Origin: Tabrizicola fusiformis
Lineage (GTDB): Bacteria; Pseudomonadota; Alphaproteobacteria; Rhodobacterales; Rhodobacteraceae
Length of the DNA stretch: 64,000 nt
Reading direction: 5' to 3'
Assembly: GCF_013328815.1 (NCBI RefSeq)
Contig: NZ_JABUHN010000007.1
Coordinates: 186,001-250,000, forward strand
Below are positions 32,795 to 41,271 of the stretch, in pieces. A model generated the notes under the pieces. The model did not search any database, was not told where the DNA came from, and saw only the letters and a list, made by a program, of their open reading frames with translations. Both the position numbers and the translations under genes were made by a program. Within the stretch, counting starts at the first letter, position 1, and every line of letters starts with the position of its first letter.

Positions 32795-34369
32795 TTACTC
32801 CTTCACTTCCATGTCCATGATGGCGATGGCCCCCACCGACGGCGCATTCAGCTCGGCCGGCATCGCCAGACGTTCGCTGTTGTAGCCGACGCTGGTAACC
32901 GGCTGATAGATCGGCGCCACCGGGAACTGGGTCAGGACATATTCATGGTAGGCGGTGAAGTTCTTCACCCGCTCGTCCATGTTCTTTGCGCCGGTCATTG
33001 CCGCCGCCCGCAGTTCTTCAGCCTTGGGGTCGTTGAACATCGAGACGTTGGGATAGCCCAGACGGTCGCCCCCCAGGAACCAGTCCACAATGTCGGCATT
33101 GTCCCAGTTGTAGGACCGCACCGCCAGTTGCTGTTCGCCTGTCTTGTATTGGTCGCGGATCATCGAGCTGTCGAAGGTGGTGATTTCCGCCTCGATGCCC
33201 ACGGCCTTCAACTGGGCCTGAACCACTTCGGTCAGACGGCGGAAGCTGGAATCGCTCTGCGTCCAGAGGCTGACCTTGAGCGGCTGGCCATCCTTGGCCC
33301 GCACGCCGTCGGCCCCCATCACCCAGCCTGCCTCATCCAGCGCGGCGGCGGCGCGGACGGGGTCATAGCTGATCTTGGCCGAGTCGGCGACATGGCTTTC
33401 GGGCAGCGCGTCGATCAGGAAGGTATGCGCGACGCTGCCCACCCCGCCAAAGACCGAAGCCAGAATCTCATCCTGATTGATCGCCTTGGCCGCCGCTTCG
33501 CGCACGCGGATGTCGTCGAAAGGCGGCTTGGTGACATTGATCGGCATGTAATACACGTCCTGCCCCGGCAGGGTCAGGACGGCCAGATTGGCCTCTTTCT
33601 GCACCTCGGCCAAAAGGTCGGCGGGCACGCCCAGCAACATATCGACGCCGCCGGTTTTCAGTTCCAGAAACGCCGTCGAATCCTCGGCAATTTCGCGGAA
33701 GGTCAGCCGGGCGATATGCGCCGGCCCCTGGTTCTTGGCCAGAGGCGAGCCCCATTTGTAATCCTCGTTCCGCACCAGAACGGTTTCCTGCCCCACGGCA
33801 AAGCTTTCCAGCTTGAACGGGCCGGTGCCGTAAACCTCGGTCACGCCATAATTGTCGCCAAGCGCAGCATAGGACTTCGGCTCGACCACGCTCATGTAGC
33901 TGGAGGAGAAGTTGTAAAGCAGGTTCGGCTCGGGCCGCGACATCACGAATTTGACGGTCAGGTCATCGACCACTTCGACGCTGGCAATCGCCTCGGCCAT
34001 ATAGGCGTTCTCGCTGCCCTTGAAGAGTTCAAGCCACGCCTTGACGGTTTCCGCATTGAAGGGTTCGCCGTTGTGGAAGGTCACGCCGGGCTTCAGGTGG
34101 AACACCCAGGACATGCCATCGGGCGCCTCTTCCCAGCTTTCGGCCAGCCAGGGATGATAGGACAGATCGGCGGCCTGACTGACCATGCGGTCAAAGATCA
34201 GCGTCGTCGCGGCGTTCAGGTTGGTGGCCTTGATCGGGTTGTAGGTCGGGGCGCCCACCTCGTTGGTGGCGAAGACGAAGGTCGCTTCCTGCGCCAGAAC
34301 GGGGGCGCCCAGCAGGGCGGCAAGGCTGACGCTCGCGGCCAGCAGGCTTTTGCGGAAACTCATGGTCAT
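32795..34369 (-). CDS. Peptide/nickel-type ABC substrate-binding protein (family 5 SBP)
   Basis: A 524-residue periplasmic protein with a signal peptide of about 27 residues (cleavage probably VLA-QE). The conserved SBP5 blocks EVGAPTYNPIKATN, LAESWEEAPDGMSWVFHLKPGVTFHNGEPF and AAAKAINQDEIL are clear. It would capture a di- or oligopeptide or related compound for the permease. It lies 40 nt downstream of the RpiR regulator on the same strand. ATG 34369 is used; a second ATG two codons on is possible. Confidence 0.92.
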   Translation of the reverse strand: MTMSFRKSLLAASVSLAALLGAPVLAQEATFVFATNEVGAPTYNPIKATNLNAATTLIFDRMVSQAADLSYHPWLAESWEEAPDGMSWVFHLKPGVTFHNGEPFNAETVKAWLELFKGSENAYMAEAIASVEVVDDLTVKFVMSRPEPNLLYNFSSSYMSVVEPKSYAALGDNYGVTEVYGTGPFKLESFAVGQETVLVRNEDYKWGSPLAKNQGPAHIARLTFREIAEDSTAFLELKTGGVDMLLGVPADLLAEVQKEANLAVLTLPGQDVYYMPINVTKPPFDDIRVREAAAKAINQDEILASVFGGVGSVAHTFLIDALPESHVADSAKISYDPVRAAAALDEAGWVMGADGVRAKDGQPLKVSLWTQSDSSFRRLTEVVQAQLKAVGIEAEITTFDSSMIRDQYKTGEQQLAVRSYNWDNADIVDWFLGGDRLGYPNVSMFNDPKAEELRAAAMTGAKNMDERVKNFTAYHEYVLTQFPVAPIYQPVTSVGYNSERLAMPAELNAPSVGAIAIMDMEVKE

Positions 34370-34409
34370 CTCGTGGTCCTCTCTGTTGGTCGTGTTGTTA
34401 TGCGTTGGA

Positions 34410-35357
34410 TCAGCCGTCGCCGCGGGTCTTGGCGCCCGCCCCGGTATGGCCGATGAATTCTCCGTAAAGCGCCGAGACGCGGGCCATCCGTGCCTCGACC
34501 CGGGCGCCCAACTCGCGGAAGACACCGCCCACCATCAGCCCGATCAGCGAGGACATCGCCGAGGTGGTGTCCCAGAACTGGTTGAGGTCGGTCGGCACGG
34601 CAAAGACTTCGGCGGTCACCTCACGCGCCCAGTCGCAATAGGGGTCGGTGATCAGCGTCACCGGAATCCCCTCGTCATGGGCAGCCTGCGCCAGATCGCG
34701 GGTCAGCCGCGAATAGCGCCGCCCGTCGATCAGAACCAGCGCGGTATCCGCCGGATCAGACAGCAGGATTTCCGCGAAATGCCCGCCCGCCACATCGGCC
34801 AGATGCACACCGGGCCGCAGGTATTGCAGGTTGTGGACCAGTTCCGCGGCATGGCCCCGCTCGGTCTGGAACCCAGCAACCCAGACGGCACTACGATGCG
34901 ACAGGCGCTGCACCGCCCGTTCAAATTCCGGGCTGGCAGCCATTTCATAGACCGCGACCAGCGCAGCCATCTCGCGCTCCAGCGCCTGCGCCAGCTCGCC
35001 CTTGCCCTCTTTGCTGCGGCGGTGAAAATCCTCAAGCCGGTCGCCAATCAGCCATGCTTTGTCACCCAGATCGGTCTGCAATGACCCTTTCAGATCCTTC
35101 AGATGCCGGTAACCGATGCTGCGGCAGAACCGCCCGACCGAGGCTTCGGACACCCCGACCTTGGCCGCCACCGCCGCCGCCGTCTCGAACGGCACTGATT
35201 GCAGATTGGTCAGGATATAGCTTGCCAGCGCCCGTTCGGTCGGCGTCCCCTCTGCCGCCGCGCGTGCCAGCCGGGCACGCAGATCGCCCGAGGGCTGCCC
35301 CTCGGCATCGGCGGGAATCTCGGGCTCGTCAGGGTTGGACAAGGGGCACTCCGGCAC
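34410..35357 (-). CDS. MurR/RpiR family transcriptional regulator of the peptide operon
   Basis: About 315 residues: HTH_6 domain (PTERALASYILTNLQSVPFETAAAVAAKVGVSEASVGRFCRSIGYRHLKDLKGSLQ) then an SIS-like domain (AVWVAGFQTERGHAAELVHNLQYLRPGVHLAD, LIDGRRYSRLTRDLAQAAHDEGIPVTLITD). RpiR proteins sense phosphorylated or acidic ligands through SIS. The start is uncertain: no ATG with a ribosome site fits, and GTG at 35357 is proposed; TTG codons nearby are alternatives. It heads the dpp-M81 operon and diverges from the enolase/GNAT pair, so it likely controls both. Confidence 0.82.
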   Translation of the reverse strand: MPECPLSNPDEPEIPADAEGQPSGDLRARLARAAAEGTPTERALASYILTNLQSVPFETAAAVAAKVGVSEASVGRFCRSIGYRHLKDLKGSLQTDLGDKAWLIGDRLEDFHRRSKEGKGELAQALEREMAALVAVYEMAASPEFERAVQRLSHRSAVWVAGFQTERGHAAELVHNLQYLRPGVHLADVAGGHFAEILLSDPADTALVLIDGRRYSRLTRDLAQAAHDEGIPVTLITDPYCDWAREVTAEVFAVPTDLNQFWDTTSAMSSLIGLMVGGVFRELGARVEARMARVSALYGEFIGHTGAGAKTRGDG

Positions 35358-35400
35358 ATCGGCAAGGCAAGCGTGACAGTAATCTTTCAATGAGTCAATC

Positions 35401-35429
35401 TTGCCATAAAACTGAAATTCGCCTAGCCT
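35401..35429 (+). promoter_or_regulatory. Candidate promoter of the NSAR-like/GNAT operon
   Basis: TTGCCA (35401-35406), a 17-nt spacer, then TAGCCT (35424-35429). It lies 24 nt upstream of the ATG at 35454, with ribosome site CGGAGG at 35443-35448. The 96-nt divergent region also contains TTTCA (35386-35390) and TGAAA (35413-35417) as a widely spaced inverted pair that could bind the RpiR protein. Confidence 0.45.
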
Positions 35430-35453
35430 GCACCCACCCTTTCGGAGGACGCC

Positions 35454-36587
35454 ATGCCCGCCACCCCCCAAACCCGCGCGCCCCTCCGCATCGAGGCGGC
35501 AGAGCTTCGGCTGGTCCGTCTGCCGCTGGTGACCCCCTTCACCATCGCCACCGGCACCATGACCGAAAAGGTTTTTCCGCTGCTGGTGCTGAAAGCCGAC
35601 GGGATCGAAGGCTATGCCGAAGGGGTGATGGACCCGCTGCCGGACTATCTGGAAGAAACCGTCGCCGGCGCCATGGACCTGCTGCGCAACGTGCTGTTGC
35701 CGCAGGTTCTGGGGCAAAGCTTTGCCAATCCGCAGGCGCTGAACCACCTGCTCGCCCCTTGGCGCGGCAATCAGATGGCGCGGGCCACGGTCGAGATGGC
35801 CTTCTGGGATCTTTGGGCGAAATCGCTGAACCTGCCGCTGCAAAGCGTGATCGGTGGCACGGGTGACGCGATCGACGTCGGGGTGTCACTGGGCATCGGG
35901 CCGATTGACAGCACGCTGGAAAGGGTCGCGGCGCATCTGGATCAGGGTTACAAACGCATCAAGCTCAAGATAAAGCCGGGCCATGACATCGCCCTTGTGC
36001 AGGCTGCCCGCGATGCCTTCCCCACGGCGCATCTGACGGTGGATGCCAACAGTTGCTATACGCTGGCCGATACCGCGCTGTTGCAGCGGCTGGACGGGTT
36101 TGACCTTGACTACATCGAACAGCCGCTGGCCTGGGACGATATCCATGACCACGCCACCTTGCAGGCGCGCATGGCCACGCCGCTGTGTCTGGACGAAAGT
36201 ATCCGCACGGTGGAACATTGCCGCAAGGCGCTGCAAACCGGGGCGGGGCGGGTGATCAACATCAAGGTGGGCCGCTCGGGCGGGATTCTCAATTCGCTGC
36301 GCATCCACGATCTTTGCGCCGCCTTTGCGGTGCCGGTCTGGTGCGGCGGGATGCTGGAAAGCGGTATCGGGCGGGCCCATAACATCCACCTCTCCACCCT
36401 GCCGAATTTCACCAAACCGGGCGACACCTCTTCGGCCAGCCGCTATTTCACCCGTGACATCATCGAGCAGAAACTGGAAACCAGCGGCGGCCGGATGCCG
36501 GTGCCGCAGGGCGCCGGCATCGGTGTGACGCTGGACCATGATTTCCTGCCCCATGCGACACTTTCCCATGAAAGCCTGCGCGCATGA
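35454..36587 (+). CDS. N-succinylamino acid racemase/o-succinylbenzoate synthase-type enolase
   Basis: A 377-residue enolase-superfamily enzyme of the muconate-cycloisomerase subgroup. The two catalytic lysines appear in IKLKIKPGHD (K-x-K, about residue 164) and NIKVGRSGG (about 269); metal ligands in TVDANSCYT, YIEQPL and CLDESI; and WCGGMLESGIGRAHN is the NSAR/OSBS substrate-loop hallmark. There are no menaquinone genes nearby, while a GNAT acyltransferase follows with ATGA overlap. NSAR plus a GNAT N-succinyltransferase is the known arrangement for converting D- to L-amino acids through N-succinyl intermediates, so racemisation is favoured over OSBS. Confidence 0.85.
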   Translation: MPATPQTRAPLRIEAAELRLVRLPLVTPFTIATGTMTEKVFPLLVLKADGIEGYAEGVMDPLPDYLEETVAGAMDLLRNVLLPQVLGQSFANPQALNHLLAPWRGNQMARATVEMAFWDLWAKSLNLPLQSVIGGTGDAIDVGVSLGIGPIDSTLERVAAHLDQGYKRIKLKIKPGHDIALVQAARDAFPTAHLTVDANSCYTLADTALLQRLDGFDLDYIEQPLAWDDIHDHATLQARMATPLCLDESIRTVEHCRKALQTGAGRVINIKVGRSGGILNSLRIHDLCAAFAVPVWCGGMLESGIGRAHNIHLSTLPNFTKPGDTSSASRYFTRDIIEQKLETSGGRMPVPQGAGIGVTLDHDFLPHATLSHESLRA

Positions 36588-37303
36588 GCCATGTGACCTT
36601 CCGCGACCTGCACGGAATGCGCGAGTTCCGCGCCGCCGAAGACCTGCAACGCGCCGTCTGGGGCGAGGGGGATCTGTGCGATCCCGCTGACCTGATGATG
36701 GTCATTCAGGCCGAGGGCGGGCTGGTCGGTGGTGCCTTCGTGGACGGGCGGCTGATGGGCTATGTCTTTGGCTTTCCCACGCGGGCGCCGGGGATACAGC
36801 ATTCGCACCGGCTGGCCGTGCTGGCCGAGGCGCGGGGGCTTGGCCTTGGTTTGCGGCTGAAGCAGTTTCAGCGCCGCTGGTGCCTTGGGCGGGGGATTAC
36901 CCATGTCCGCTGGACCTTCGATCCGCTGCGCGTGCCCAATGCGGCGCTGAACATACACCGGCTGGGCGCGCGGTCGAACACCTATCTGGTCGATTATTAC
37001 GGCGAGATGGAGGGGATCAACCGCGGCATCCCGTCAGACCGGCTGATGGCCGACTGGCATCTGGACGATCCGCATGTGGTGGCCATCGCCGAGGGCCTGC
37101 CAAAGCCGCCACCGCTCGTTGATGCGCTGCGCATAGCGGTGCCTGCCGATATCGTCGCGCTGCTGGCCACCGATCCGGGCAAGGCCCATGCCGAACAGGC
37201 AAGGCTGCGCGCCGAACTTCAGGCCGCCTTTGCAGCGGGCTTGCAAATCGGCGATTTTGACCCCGCCACCTGCGCCTATCTTCTGACCAATCCCGGGGAT
37301 TGA
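36584..37303 (+). CDS. GNAT family acyltransferase, probable amino acid N-succinyltransferase
   Basis: A 239-residue GNAT-like protein. The acetyl-CoA fold region includes VGGAFVDGRLMGYVFGFPTR, HRLAVLAEARGLGLGLRLKQFQRRWCLGRGITHVRWTFDPL (CoA-binding loop R-G-L-G-L-G-L) and NAALNIHRLGARSNTYLVDYYG. This set matches the acyltransferases found next to N-acylamino acid racemases. It probably succinylates D-amino acids from succinyl-CoA, making the substrate for the preceding enzyme. A matching desuccinylase is not visible in the window. Confidence 0.82.
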   Translation: MSHVTFRDLHGMREFRAAEDLQRAVWGEGDLCDPADLMMVIQAEGGLVGGAFVDGRLMGYVFGFPTRAPGIQHSHRLAVLAEARGLGLGLRLKQFQRRWCLGRGITHVRWTFDPLRVPNAALNIHRLGARSNTYLVDYYGEMEGINRGIPSDRLMADWHLDDPHVVAIAEGLPKPPPLVDALRIAVPADIVALLATDPGKAHAEQARLRAELQAAFAAGLQIGDFDPATCAYLLTNPGD

Positions 37304-37310
37304 ACCGCGC

Positions 37311-37886
37311 TCAGGCGGCGACCCGGCCTGCTGCGGCAACGGCTTCCCGCCGCAAGGCAATGGCGGGTTCTCCAAGGAAAGCGGGTTCACCCTGCCCCGG
37401 CAGATCGGGGCCAAAGTCCCAGCCGAGGCGGGCGGCCAGCGCGGCGGCCTCGGGCGTGTCGCCGCTCAGAAAGACTTGCGGCGCGGCAACATTGGTCCGC
37501 GCGGTCGCGCCACGGGGCAGCGCGGGCTGCGATGCCGGTGACAATAGCCGCGCCAGATCGATCAGCACCGTTTCGGCATGATCCGCGGCGGTCACAGCCA
37601 GATCGACCCGCCCGGGCGCCAATGCCGACAACAGCCGCAACACTGCGGCCAGTTTGGCCGCCCCGTGCTGCCGCAGAAGTCCGTCGCCCAGCCCGATGCG
37701 CAGGTGCCGCGTTTCCAACAGCAGCCGCGCCGCCACAATGTCGGAAGCGCCGCCCTGAGCATCGTCCAGCCAGAGCCGGTGATGACCCAGCCGCTCGGCT
37801 GACAGCGCAAGGCGGGTCAGCGCCTCAAGCTCGGGCAAGGCATCGGCGGCGGGGCATTTTGCGACAAGGCTGGTCTCGTGGGGCAT
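37311..37886 (-). CDS. Short LLM (luciferase-like monooxygenase)-type protein, possibly degenerate
   Basis: A 191-residue protein that reads as pieces of an F420/flavin LLM barrel: LTRLALSAERLGHHRLWLDD, IVAARLLLETRHLRIGLGDGLLRQHGAAKLAAVLRLLSALAPGRVDLAV, then QVFLSGDTPEAAALAARLGWDFG. Full-length relatives have about 320-340 residues, and the central and C-terminal parts of the barrel seem missing. It is either a trimmed variant or a decaying gene. It faces the GNAT gene tail to tail with a 7-nt gap. Function not assignable. Confidence 0.6.
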   Translation of the reverse strand: MPHETSLVAKCPAADALPELEALTRLALSAERLGHHRLWLDDAQGGASDIVAARLLLETRHLRIGLGDGLLRQHGAAKLAAVLRLLSALAPGRVDLAVTAADHAETVLIDLARLLSPASQPALPRGATARTNVAAPQVFLSGDTPEAAALAARLGWDFGPDLPGQGEPAFLGEPAIALRREAVAAAGRVAA

Positions 37887-38080
37887 GGGTCTCTCCCGCA
37901 GGGGGTGGGCGGAACAATCACGACTTACTCACTAGATTTAAGCACAGACGGGCCGCAGAGTCCTTCTTTAATTCGGCGGATAACAGGTGTTTCCTTTCCT
38001 TTTCGGAGCGATTTCCAAAAAATCTTCCACCGGGGAGAGCGTCTGCGACGCAAACCGTCAAAGATGGCCACAGTGGCATT

Positions 38081-38097
38081 GTGAAATCAATTTACAG
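38081..38097 (+). promoter_or_regulatory. Candidate RpiR operator, distal nagB-operon site
   Basis: GTGAAATCAATTTACAG. It resembles GTGAAAATCAATTACCG at 38153 (72 nt away, about seven helical turns) and GTGAAAACGAATTACAC at 51749. RpiR-family sites known to me (e.g. HexR) have similar TG-A/T-rich-CA half-sites. Together with the promoter at 38125 this accounts for most of the 298-nt gap 37887-38184; the first part of the gap holds nothing I can assign. Confidence 0.5.
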
Positions 38098-38124
38098 AAG
38101 TATCGCCATATTCGGCCATTCTGC

Positions 38125-38152
38125 TTGATGAACGCCCTGTTTTCCGCATATC
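38125..38152 (+). promoter_or_regulatory. Candidate promoter of the ridA-nagB operon
   Basis: TTGATG (38125-38130), 16-nt spacer, CATATC (38147-38152). Transcription would begin inside the proximal RpiR-like operator, consistent with repression. Both hexamers are moderate matches only. Confidence 0.4.
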
Positions 38153-38169
38153 GTGAAAATCAATTACCG
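38153..38169 (+). promoter_or_regulatory. Candidate RpiR operator, proximal nagB-operon site
   Basis: GTGAAAATCAATTACCG, directly downstream of the predicted -10 and 15 nt ahead of the RidA start. It shares 13 of 17 positions with the site at 51749. Confidence 0.52.
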
Positions 38170-38184
38170 GAATGGAGCCCAGCC

Positions 38185-38589
38185 ATGGCCGACTCGCCCG
38201 CCCACCCCCGACTGATCCGTTACGACACCGCTGATGCACAGGCGGGCGGGCAGAAACGGCCCTTTGCCAAGGCGGTGCGCGCGGGTGACTATGTGCATGT
38301 GTCGGGTCAGGTGCCCACTGTGGCGGGTGAGGTGGTCACCGGCGGGATCGTCGCCCAGACCGAACAGGTGATCGAGAATATCAAGGCGGTGCTGGCGCTG
38401 GCGGGTTGCGGGCTGGAAGATGTGATCAAGGTCACCTGCTGGCTGGACGATCCGCGCGATTTCTCCAGTTTCAACGCGGTGTTTGAACGGCATTTCGCAG
38501 CGCATCCGCCGGCCCGCTCCACCGTGCAGTCGCGGCTGATGGTCGATGCCAAGGTCGAGATTGATGCCATCGCGTGGAAGCCGCTGTGA
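38185..38589 (+). CDS. RidA family enamine/imine deaminase
   Basis: A 134-residue RidA/YjgF-type protein: FAKAVRAGDYVHVSGQVP near the N-terminus, AQTEQVIENIKAVLALAGCGLEDVIKVTCWLDD in the middle, and the C-terminal active-site Arg segment RSTVQSRLMVDAKVEIDAIAWK. It would hydrolyse reactive enamine/imine intermediates released by PLP enzymes. ATG 38185 follows GGAG. It overlaps nagB by 4 nt, tying it to amino-sugar and D-amino-acid metabolism. Confidence 0.9.
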   Translation: MADSPAHPRLIRYDTADAQAGGQKRPFAKAVRAGDYVHVSGQVPTVAGEVVTGGIVAQTEQVIENIKAVLALAGCGLEDVIKVTCWLDDPRDFSSFNAVFERHFAAHPPARSTVQSRLMVDAKVEIDAIAWKPL

Positions 38590-39365
38590 AGGTTCTGATC
38601 CATGACGATGCCGGCAAGGCCGCCGATTGCGTTTCCGGGCTGATCACGGCGCGGTTGGCGCGGGCGCCGGCCTCGGTTCTGGGGCTGGCGACGGGCGGCA
38701 CGATGGAGGCGGTCTATGCCCGGCTGATCGCGGCCCATCGCGCCGGAACGGTCAGCTTTGCACAGGCCCGCAGCTTCAACCTTGATGAATATGTCGGGCT
38801 GGCGCCGGACCACCCCTGTTCCTATTGGCGCTATATGGCCGAGCAACTTTTCGACCATGTGGATTTGCCCGCCGGTGCAGGCGCCCTTCCCCGCGGTGAC
38901 GCCCCCGACCCCGAGGCCGAGGCGGCGCGTTATGAGGCCGCCATTGCGGCGGCGGGCGATATCGGGCTGCAACTGCTGGGTCTGGGCGCGAACGGGCATA
39001 TCGGCTTCAACGAACCGACCTCAAGCCTGTCCTCGCTGACCCGGATCAAAACGCTGACGCGCGCCACCCGTGCCGCAAACGCCCGGTTCTTCGCACAGCC
39101 CGAAGAGGTGCCACGGCTGGCCATCACCATGGGGATCGGCACCATCCTGCGCGCCGAAGAGGTGGTGCTGCTCGCCTATGGTCCGGGCAAGGCCGAGGCG
39201 GCGGCGGCGATGATCGAGGGACCGCTTTCCGCCTCTTGCCCGGCGTCGGCGCTGCAACTGCACCGCAAGGTGACCGTGGTGCTGGACCGGGCCGCCGCCG
39301 AGGGGCTGGCGCTGCGCGAATATTATGAGGATGTTCACCCCGCAGGCCGCGACGCCGCGATCTGA
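38586..39365 (+). CDS. nagB: Glucosamine-6-phosphate deaminase
   Basis: A 259-residue NagB: LGLATGGTMEAVYARL (phosphate loop), FNLDEYVGLAPDHPCSYW (catalytic Asp region), LLGLGANGHIGFNEP with the active-site His and Asn, and SRFF-like ARFFAQPEEVPRLAITMGIGTIL. It converts GlcN-6-P to fructose-6-P and ammonia. The GTG at 38586 overlaps the RidA stop (GTGA) and gives the family N-terminus (VKVLIHDD); a GTG four codons earlier is less likely. Its 3' end overlaps the convergent cutC gene by 31 nt. Confidence 0.93.
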   Translation: MKVLIHDDAGKAADCVSGLITARLARAPASVLGLATGGTMEAVYARLIAAHRAGTVSFAQARSFNLDEYVGLAPDHPCSYWRYMAEQLFDHVDLPAGAGALPRGDAPDPEAEAARYEAAIAAAGDIGLQLLGLGANGHIGFNEPTSSLSSLTRIKTLTRATRAANARFFAQPEEVPRLAITMGIGTILRAEEVVLLAYGPGKAEAAAAMIEGPLSASCPASALQLHRKVTVVLDRAAAEGLALREYYEDVHPAGRDAAI

Positions 39366-40075
39366 TCCAGCGCCTGCCGCAGCGCCCGCACGGCGGCGGC
39401 ATCGGTGCCCCTTGCGCCGGGAGGCTGAAAGCCGAATTGCATCACCCGCGGGTCCGCCGCCGCAGCCAGCGGCGCCGAGGCCGAAGCGTGGATTTCCCGC
39501 AGCGGCAGACGGCCGGCGAAAAGGGCGGCATTGCCCGCATTCACCCCGCCGCCCGGCATCACCGAAACCCCCTGCCCGGCCATCGCCGCCAGCCGGTCAA
39601 TCCCCGCCGCCGCCGTCAGCGCCCCGCCCGAAGACAACACCCGCCCGATGCCCAGCCGGGCGCAAAGTGCCATCGCTTCGGCCACATCCGGCGCAAGGTC
39701 AACCGCGCGGTGCAGGGTGATATCCAGCCCCCCAGCCTCTGCCACCAGTTCCTCAAGTGTGTCGCCATCCAGCCGCCCATCGGGCAGCGAAGCGCCGATC
39801 ACCACGCCCGCCAGCCCCGCCGCGCGCACGGCGGCAATCTCGGCCCGCATCGCCCGCCGCTCATCCCGGGTAAAGACGAAATCCCCGGCGCGGGGCCGGA
39901 TCATCGCCATCGCGTGCAGCGGCCCCTCTGCCGCCAGCGCGATCAACCCCGCCGAGGGCGTAAGACCGCCCAGCGCCAGTGCCGCACAAAGCTCGATCCG
40001 GTCAGCACCGCCTTGCGCTGCGGCGGCAATCCCCGCCGCATCGTCCACACAGATTTCCAGCGTGATCCGCGTCAT
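39335..40075 (-). CDS. cutC: CutC family protein (copper homeostasis-named TIM barrel)
   Basis: A 246-residue barrel with the CutC hallmarks LEICVDDAAGIAAAAQGGADRIELCAALALGGLTPSAGLI, MIRPRAGDFVFTRDE, GVVIGASLPDGRLD, ITLHRAVDLAPD and VLSSGG. The link to copper is historical; CutC genes recur in N-acetylhexosamine operons, suggesting a sugar-related role. It is the last gene of the - strand GH20 operon, with ATGA coupling to the MFS gene. Confidence 0.9.
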   Translation of the reverse strand: MTRITLEICVDDAAGIAAAAQGGADRIELCAALALGGLTPSAGLIALAAEGPLHAMAMIRPRAGDFVFTRDERRAMRAEIAAVRAAGLAGVVIGASLPDGRLDGDTLEELVAEAGGLDITLHRAVDLAPDVAEAMALCARLGIGRVLSSGGALTAAAGIDRLAAMAGQGVSVMPGGGVNAGNAALFAGRLPLREIHASASAPLAAAADPRVMQFGFQPPGARGTDAAAVRALRQALDQIAASRPAG

Positions 40076-41271
40076 CCCCGCCCCCTCTCCAACGCAACCA
40101 GCAACCCGGCCCCGGCCACGCCGCCCAGCCCGCTGATCACCGCGGCCATCGCATAGCCGCCCATGGCGGTGCCCAGTCCGAACACTCCGGCGCCCAGCGC
40201 GCCGCCCGCGAACATATTCACCGCGATCAGCGAAGCCGAAAGCCCCGGCCGGTCGCGGATCAGGTCCAGAAGATAGCTGATCGGCAGCGAAATCATCCCT
40301 GCCGCGGCAAACCCCGCAAGGCAACTGGCAAGGTAGACCTGCCAGGGCGCCGTGGCCAGCGCGATGCCCGCAAGATAGACCAGATAGAGCCCGGCACAGA
40401 TCAGCAGGGCATGGGTCATCGCAAGGTGCCGCGTGGCGCGCACCCAGAACACCATGAAGATCACCTCCAGCACCGCAACCAGACCGACCAGAAGACCCAC
40501 ATCCTCGACCCGCCCATGGGCCGGGCCGGTCACGATCAGCGGCAGCACCGCCGAATTGATGTGCAGCATCTGGCTGATCAACGCCACGCCCAGCACCCGC
40601 GCCAGAAGGCCGGGCGCAAGGATCAGCCGCAAATCGTGCAAGGCCGGGCGGGCGGTGGCGGTCGCCGGGGTATCCGGGGTCACATCCGGTTCGAGCCAGA
40701 AGGTCACGGTCAGCAGGATACCCCCCGCCACCGTTGCCGCAATCAGATAGGCGGCAATCATGCTGGGCTGCCCCGACAGCGCCACCCCCACCGCCCCCGG
40801 CATCACCACCCAAGAAAGCGAAATCATGATCCGCATCAGCGCGTTGGATATCCGCGCCTCTTCGGCGTCAAACCGGGCGGAATGCGCCCGGACATTGCCG
40901 AACAGCATCGAGTTCAGCGCATGAAACAGCGCCAGCGGCCCCAGCGTGGCCAGCACAAAGACGGGAACCACGGGCAGCGCCCAGACCAGCCCATAACCCA
41001 GCACACCAAAGCTGCTGACAAGGATCAGCGGGCGGCGATAACTCTGGAACCTGTCCGAGATCATCCCCACCGCGACCGCCAGCAACACATTGGCCACCGA
41101 CGAGGCCAGCGCCAGCGCGGCATAGGCCCGGTCGCTCATCCCCAGTTCCCGAATGGCGATCATGGATTGATAGGGCGAGGTGGCCGCGCCAGCGAAACCG
41201 TAAAGGAAAATCGCCGCCGCCGAGGCGCGCACCACCCGGTGGCGGCGCAGGATCGTCAGCCAACTGCTCAT
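40072..41271 (-). CDS. MFS transporter, sugar efflux (SET)-like
   Basis: A 399-residue protein with about 12 membrane helices. The N-terminal half (YGFAGAATSPYQSMIAIRELGMSDRAYAAL, VGMISDRFQSYRRPLIL as the MFS loop 2-3 motif) resembles the sugar-efflux subfamily. Its position between an M81 hydrolase and CutC in a hexosaminidase operon suggests export or uptake of a sugar or sugar-peptide product. The direction of transport is unknown. It overlaps the M81 stop by 4 nt. Confidence 0.85.
   Translation of the reverse strand: MSSWLTILRRHRVVRASAAAIFLYGFAGAATSPYQSMIAIRELGMSDRAYAALALASSVANVLLAVAVGMISDRFQSYRRPLILVSSFGVLGYGLVWALPVVPVFVLATLGPLALFHALNSMLFGNVRAHSARFDAEEARISNALMRIMISLSWVVMPGAVGVALSGQPSMIAAYLIAATVAGGILLTVTFWLEPDVTPDTPATATARPALHDLRLILAPGLLARVLGVALISQMLHINSAVLPLIVTGPAHGRVEDVGLLVGLVAVLEVIFMVFWVRATRHLAMTHALLICAGLYLVYLAGIALATAPWQVYLASCLAGFAAAGMISLPISYLLDLIRDRPGLSASLIAVNMFAGGALGAGVFGLGTAMGGYAMAAVISGLGGVAGAGLLVALERGRG

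Noticed and set aside
32141-34456. Long + strand open frame (771 codons) opposite the peptide-binding protein and DppB genes
   Set aside because: Antisense of clearly recognised transporter genes with no recognisable domain.
35454-36587. Menaquinone o-succinylbenzoate synthase (MenC)
   Set aside because: No other men genes nearby, and the GNAT partner with dipeptide transporter context fits N-acylamino acid racemisation better.
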